Below, in pieces: positions 61,035-64,000 of a stretch of 64,000 bases of DNA; position 1 is the stretch's first letter, and the number at the start of each line of letters is the position of its first letter. The notes beneath the pieces were generated by a model. That model was not told the DNA's origin, ran no database searches, and saw nothing but the letters and a program-made list of their open reading frames with translations. The stretch comes from Marinomonas communis (GTDB lineage Bacteria > Pseudomonadota > Gammaproteobacteria > Pseudomonadales > Marinomonadaceae), in the NCBI RefSeq assembly GCF_004363305.1, contig NZ_SNZA01000002.1, forward strand, positions 124,001 to 188,000, in the 5' to 3' direction. A program made the position numbers and the translations under genes.

Positions 61035-61068
61035 GAAAAGCCCGCTTCGATTGAAGCGGGCTTTGTTT
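61035..61068. terminator. bidirectional terminator
   Basis: AAAGCCCGCTTC pairs with GAAGCGGGCTTT around four bases, with TTTTT on the plus side and T-rich sequence on the minus side. It lies between the dehydrogenase gene and dld, which converge. Confidence 0.88.
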
Positions 61069-61069
61069 T

Positions 61070-62785
61070 TTAGGCTTCCCAGTTTTTCTTTTTACTGGTC
61101 TTACCGATACCAGCGTTAAAGCTGTTAGTCGGGTCAATTTTCTTATAGAACGAGCTTAAGCTTTCTTCCGCTGCGTACTCATGGCCGACGTTATGCTCCG
61201 CTGGGTACTTCGCACCACGAGCATCGAAGGTTTCCAAAATCTGCTGCTTCAGAGCCTTAGCATCCACACCTTGTTTAAGAATGTAGTTTTGGTGCATGAC
61301 GTGACAGAAGAAGTGACCGTAGTACATCTTCACGGCAATCTGCTCATCAATCTCAGGTGGTAGTGTTTCGTACCAGTCGCGTTCGTTACGTGGGAAAGCC
61401 ACGTCGATGGTCATGATTGAACCAAGGTTTTGCGATTTGTTTTGAATCAGGTGGAAGCGGCTTAATGCACCACCGGCTACGAAACGATGCAAAATGGCTT
61501 GTTCCGCTTCACGCTCAGTACACTCAAAGAATCCACCTTTGCCTGGGTTATCTTGGAAATATTGCGTCAAATAAGCACGCGCTTCGTCGACCCCAGCATT
61601 TGCCGTTTCAATAATCCAATGATGATCATACTGCTTACGGAATGACTCCATGCGCTCAGGCAAGTGGTTCGGGAAAAACTTACTCATAAATTGCAAAGCA
61701 CGATCTGAGAACTGCTTAGGAATGAAGCTAAACTTCCCAGAGATACGATCCACCGTTCGCTTCACCGCAAACAGCTTTGGCATGTATTTGGTGCCCAGCT
61801 TGTCGATCACAAGGAAAGTATCTTTACCGTATTCTTTACTCAGGTCATAACAGGTTTTATGCATGTATTCGCCAGAGACAGGAATATTGTCGAACTGAGA
61901 CAGCATATGACGGCGAATGTCTTCCATCACACTTGGGTCGTTGGTTCCCATGTAGAAAACTTGCTGTTTTTCTGGGATCGGGAAAGTATCCATACGTACC
62001 GCAAACACAGCCAATTTACCGGCACAACCTGCCGACTCATGCAGACGACGAGGATCGGCATTAAAGCGAGAAGGCGTATCCGCATCCACGTCTCGCACAC
62101 GTTGTTCATACTCCACATCCGAAGCACGCTGTTCCGTGTCCAACACATCAGACTCTTGGTAACGTTTGTGCTCTAGGTTGTGCAGGATTTCTTCTGGAGA
62201 ATTGCCAAGCTTAATACCTAGATGGTTCACCAGTTCCAGTTTGCCATCTGGCGTAACTTCCGCGTACAAAGACATTTCAGTGTAAGCTGGACCACGCTGA
62301 ACCAAAGCCCCACCTGAGTTGTTACAGATACCACCGACAATCGACGCACCGATACAAGATGAGCCAATCACTGAATGAGGCTCGCGACCGTGAGGTTTCA
62401 AGTCTTCTTCCAAGCCAAACAAGGTACTGCCTGGTAGACCAATGATCTGCTCACCATTTTTGATAATCTGAACGCCATCCACTCGCATAGTGCTGATGAT
62501 CACTACTGGGCGATCATAATCACTGCCACTTGGTGTCGAGCCACCCGTTAGACCGGTGTTCGCCGCTTGCATAATGACGATGACATCAGCGTCAACACAC
62601 GCCTGAAGCACATGCCAGATCTCAACTAGACTGCCTGGACGAACTACGGCATAAGCGCCGCCGCTGCCAAAGCGAAAGCCTTTACAGTAAGGCGCTTTCT
62701 TTTCTTGATCGGTGTAGATGTACTTAGGCCCAACAATCGCCGCAAGGGTTTCGGCCAGTTGGTTAGGGGAATGTTCTGCGTTCAT
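61070..62785 (-). CDS. dld: quinone-dependent D-lactate dehydrogenase
   Basis: An FAD enzyme of 571 residues, the same length as E. coli Dld. The FAD-binding region holds NTGLTGGSTPSGSDYDRPVVIIST and IGSSCIGASIVGGICNNSGG. The membrane-binding and cap domains follow, with a C-terminal HNVGHEYAAEESLSSFYKKIDPTNSFNAGIG. It is peripheral to the inner membrane and passes electrons from D-lactate to quinone, which the cyo oxidase can use. The ATG at 62785 gives the family-standard length. A GTG at 62800 is possible. Confidence 0.94.
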   Translation of the reverse strand: MNAEHSPNQLAETLAAIVGPKYIYTDQEKKAPYCKGFRFGSGGAYAVVRPGSLVEIWHVLQACVDADVIVIMQAANTGLTGGSTPSGSDYDRPVVIISTMRVDGVQIIKNGEQIIGLPGSTLFGLEEDLKPHGREPHSVIGSSCIGASIVGGICNNSGGALVQRGPAYTEMSLYAEVTPDGKLELVNHLGIKLGNSPEEILHNLEHKRYQESDVLDTEQRASDVEYEQRVRDVDADTPSRFNADPRRLHESAGCAGKLAVFAVRMDTFPIPEKQQVFYMGTNDPSVMEDIRRHMLSQFDNIPVSGEYMHKTCYDLSKEYGKDTFLVIDKLGTKYMPKLFAVKRTVDRISGKFSFIPKQFSDRALQFMSKFFPNHLPERMESFRKQYDHHWIIETANAGVDEARAYLTQYFQDNPGKGGFFECTEREAEQAILHRFVAGGALSRFHLIQNKSQNLGSIMTIDVAFPRNERDWYETLPPEIDEQIAVKMYYGHFFCHVMHQNYILKQGVDAKALKQQILETFDARGAKYPAEHNVGHEYAAEESLSSFYKKIDPTNSFNAGIGKTSKKKNWEA

Positions 62786-62986
62786 GAATTTCAATACCAC
62801 TGCTTAGTAAGTCGAAGATGCTCTATGGATGAATAAGGCTTATCTTTTTAATAGGGGTGTGCCAACAACGTCAACATTGTACTACTTTAAAGGCTTTTTT
62901 GTGCGATCGATAATCATCTCTAGCTATATGTGAACTAGAAAAAGTTGATGGAAGCCACGAAAAGCTTTGACTATACGCATAATATT

Positions 62987-63005
62987 GATAATTATTATCA
63001 TTACC
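62987..63005. promoter_or_regulatory. Fur-like box
   Basis: The 19 bases beginning GATAATTATTATCATT match the Fur consensus (GATAATGATAATCATTATC) at 16 of 19 positions. It lies 26-44 bases before the exporter-like gene. Confidence 0.6.
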
Positions 63006-63030
63006 ATATACAAAATAAAGCACTTCAATC

Positions 63031-64000
63031 ATGATGGCCACTATTAAGCTCACTAACCCACATTCGTTACTGCTCGTTATGTCTAATAAGCGAGCCATCG
63101 TACCTCTGCTAGTCGGCTGTCTCTGGCTGGTTCCAGGGCTGCAATCCACTATTAGCAGCGTTCTATCCGAAGCGTTTATACAAGTCTCAGCATTCGTCGC
63201 GGCCACGTTAGCCATCTACTACGGTATTAGCCACCATCTAAATACTCTAGGACTGCAGAAATGGATTAATAATAAGCCTTACCGAGAAGTATTGTTCGCT
63301 AGTCTTATGGGGGTATTACCTGGTTGTGGAGGCGCCATTGTTATCATCACGCAATACACCAAAGGCCAAATTCGCTTCGGTGCGGTGGTTGCTGTACTCA
63401 CCAGTACCATGGGAGACGCGGCGTTCTTATTGGTTAGTCAGCGCCCCCAAGATGCTCTGATCGTTTTGCCTCTATGTATGGCTGTTGGGGTGCTATCTGG
63501 ATTATTCACCAACCGCTTCCTGCCTTCACCGATATTAGCCATGCCCTCAACTAATGAGCAGGATGGGGACACTACCGCAACGTCAAAGCCCTCGTTGCAC
63601 GCGATAGACATTTTGATCGCGAAACTAAGCATTGTCTTCTGGTGCGTCTTGATTGTTCCTATGACAGCGGTGGCATTACTGGTCGCCATGCAGTATGACG
63701 TCAATGGTCTTATTGGATTGCCAGAACATAGTATCGAGACACTTGGCGCCATGGCAGGTTTTAGCTGTTTGTTACTTTGGGCACTGTCTGCCAAAAGCGA
63801 CCGCTACTCAGAATTGACTAGAGAGAACGACAATGAGCTTCCTAAACATTGGCTCAGGAAAGTTGCTCAGGACACTCAATTTGTGACCAGCTGGGTGGTG
63901 CTCGCATTTATCGCTTTTGAGTTGATCATGCTCGCTGGTGGTGAAACGATATTTGAGTTTCTGCACACGTGGCAAAGTGGTTCCATTCTAGTCGCAGCAC
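63031..64000 (+). CDS. putative heavy-metal/manganese exporter, ArsP_2 type, 5' part
   Basis: A reading frame of more than 323 codons open to the right edge. The protein has at least seven hydrophobic helices and the signature EVLFASLMGVLPGCGGAIVIITQY followed by FGAVVAVLTSTMGDAAFLLV. This fits the ten-helix putative heavy-metal exporter group (ArsP_2), which includes putative manganese transporters. A soluble loop (about residues 170-190) is rich in Asp, Thr and Ser. A Fur-like box lies just upstream, suggesting iron control. The frame begins with two ATG codons. Confidence 0.72.
   Translation, partial: MMATIKLTNPHSLLLVMSNKRAIVPLLVGCLWLVPGLQSTISSVLSEAFIQVSAFVAATLAIYYGISHHLNTLGLQKWINNKPYREVLFASLMGVLPGCGGAIVIITQYTKGQIRFGAVVAVLTSTMGDAAFLLVSQRPQDALIVLPLCMAVGVLSGLFTNRFLPSPILAMPSTNEQDGDTTATSKPSLHAIDILIAKLSIVFWCVLIVPMTAVALLVAMQYDVNGLIGLPEHSIETLGAMAGFSCLLLWALSAKSDRYSELTRENDNELPKHWLRKVAQDTQFVTSWVVLAFIAFELIMLAGGETIFEFLHTWQSGSILVAA

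Overview
The window looks like chromosomal DNA of a marine gammaproteobacterium, most like Marinomonas or a relative in the Oceanospirillaceae. The evidence is a moderate GC content, a full cyoABCDE operon, Klebsiella-type hpx urate genes, an arsR-acr3-gapdh-arsJ operon, and many solute-uptake systems and small regulators. No tRNA, rRNA, CRISPR array, phage or intact insertion sequence was seen.

Layout. 1-5.2 kb: the start of an rsmC-like gene, a gamma-glutamylcyclotransferase-like gene, a PCuAC copper chaperone with a DUF2946-like partner, and an EmrAB/MarR efflux system. 5.3-13.8 kb: an acetyltransferase, an MHS symporter, two TSUP permeases, an M20 peptidase with a divergent LysR gene, an Lrp regulator and a class V aminotransferase. 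13.9-16.8 kb: a polar amino acid ABC importer. 17-22 kb: a PepSY protein with a two-component system, an RpiR regulator, a GT9 glycosyltransferase and a lone Flp pilin. 22.1-26.3 kb: a TauABC-like importer in one operon with a nucleobase-type deaminase and an Fe(II)/2-oxoglutarate oxygenase. 28-37.4 kb: urate catabolism (hpxO, HIU hydrolase, OHCU decarboxylase, amidase, hpxW, TSUP permease, hpxJ/pucG, allantoate amidohydrolase, cupin), with no allantoinase in view. 37.4-41.8 kb: toxin-antitoxin debris and the arsenic operon. 42-46 kb: LysR, an old yellow enzyme, SMR and EamA transporters and two small genes. 46.2-50.9 kb: a Dpp/Nik-type importer with a fused ATPase, preceded by a Zur-like box. 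51-56.6 kb: cyo. 56.6-60.8 kb: a LacI-controlled sugar or inositol locus. 61-64 kb: D-lactate dehydrogenase, then the start of a heavy-metal exporter gene behind a Fur-like box.

How the genes may work together. Copies of a palindrome, TGAAAC-N4-GTTTCA, lie before the amino acid importer, before the importer/deaminase/oxygenase operon, before hpxO and before the amidase-hpxW operon. This suggests a single purine-type regulon. Within it, a molybdenum-free route from a deaminated base to urate is conceivable (deaminase, then 2OG oxygenase, then HpxO). Downstream, HpxJ would make oxalurate, and the amidase and HpxW could convert it to oxamate and then oxalate.

The most unusual structural signal is a cloverleaf-shaped repeat of about 90-105 nt. 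It occurs four times, as two inverted pairs, inside the purine operon (33.3-33.6 kb) and inside the arsenic operon (39.1-39.35 kb). Its stems are kept by compensatory changes and its hairpin tips carry GGA or GGG. I do not recognise it as a named family.
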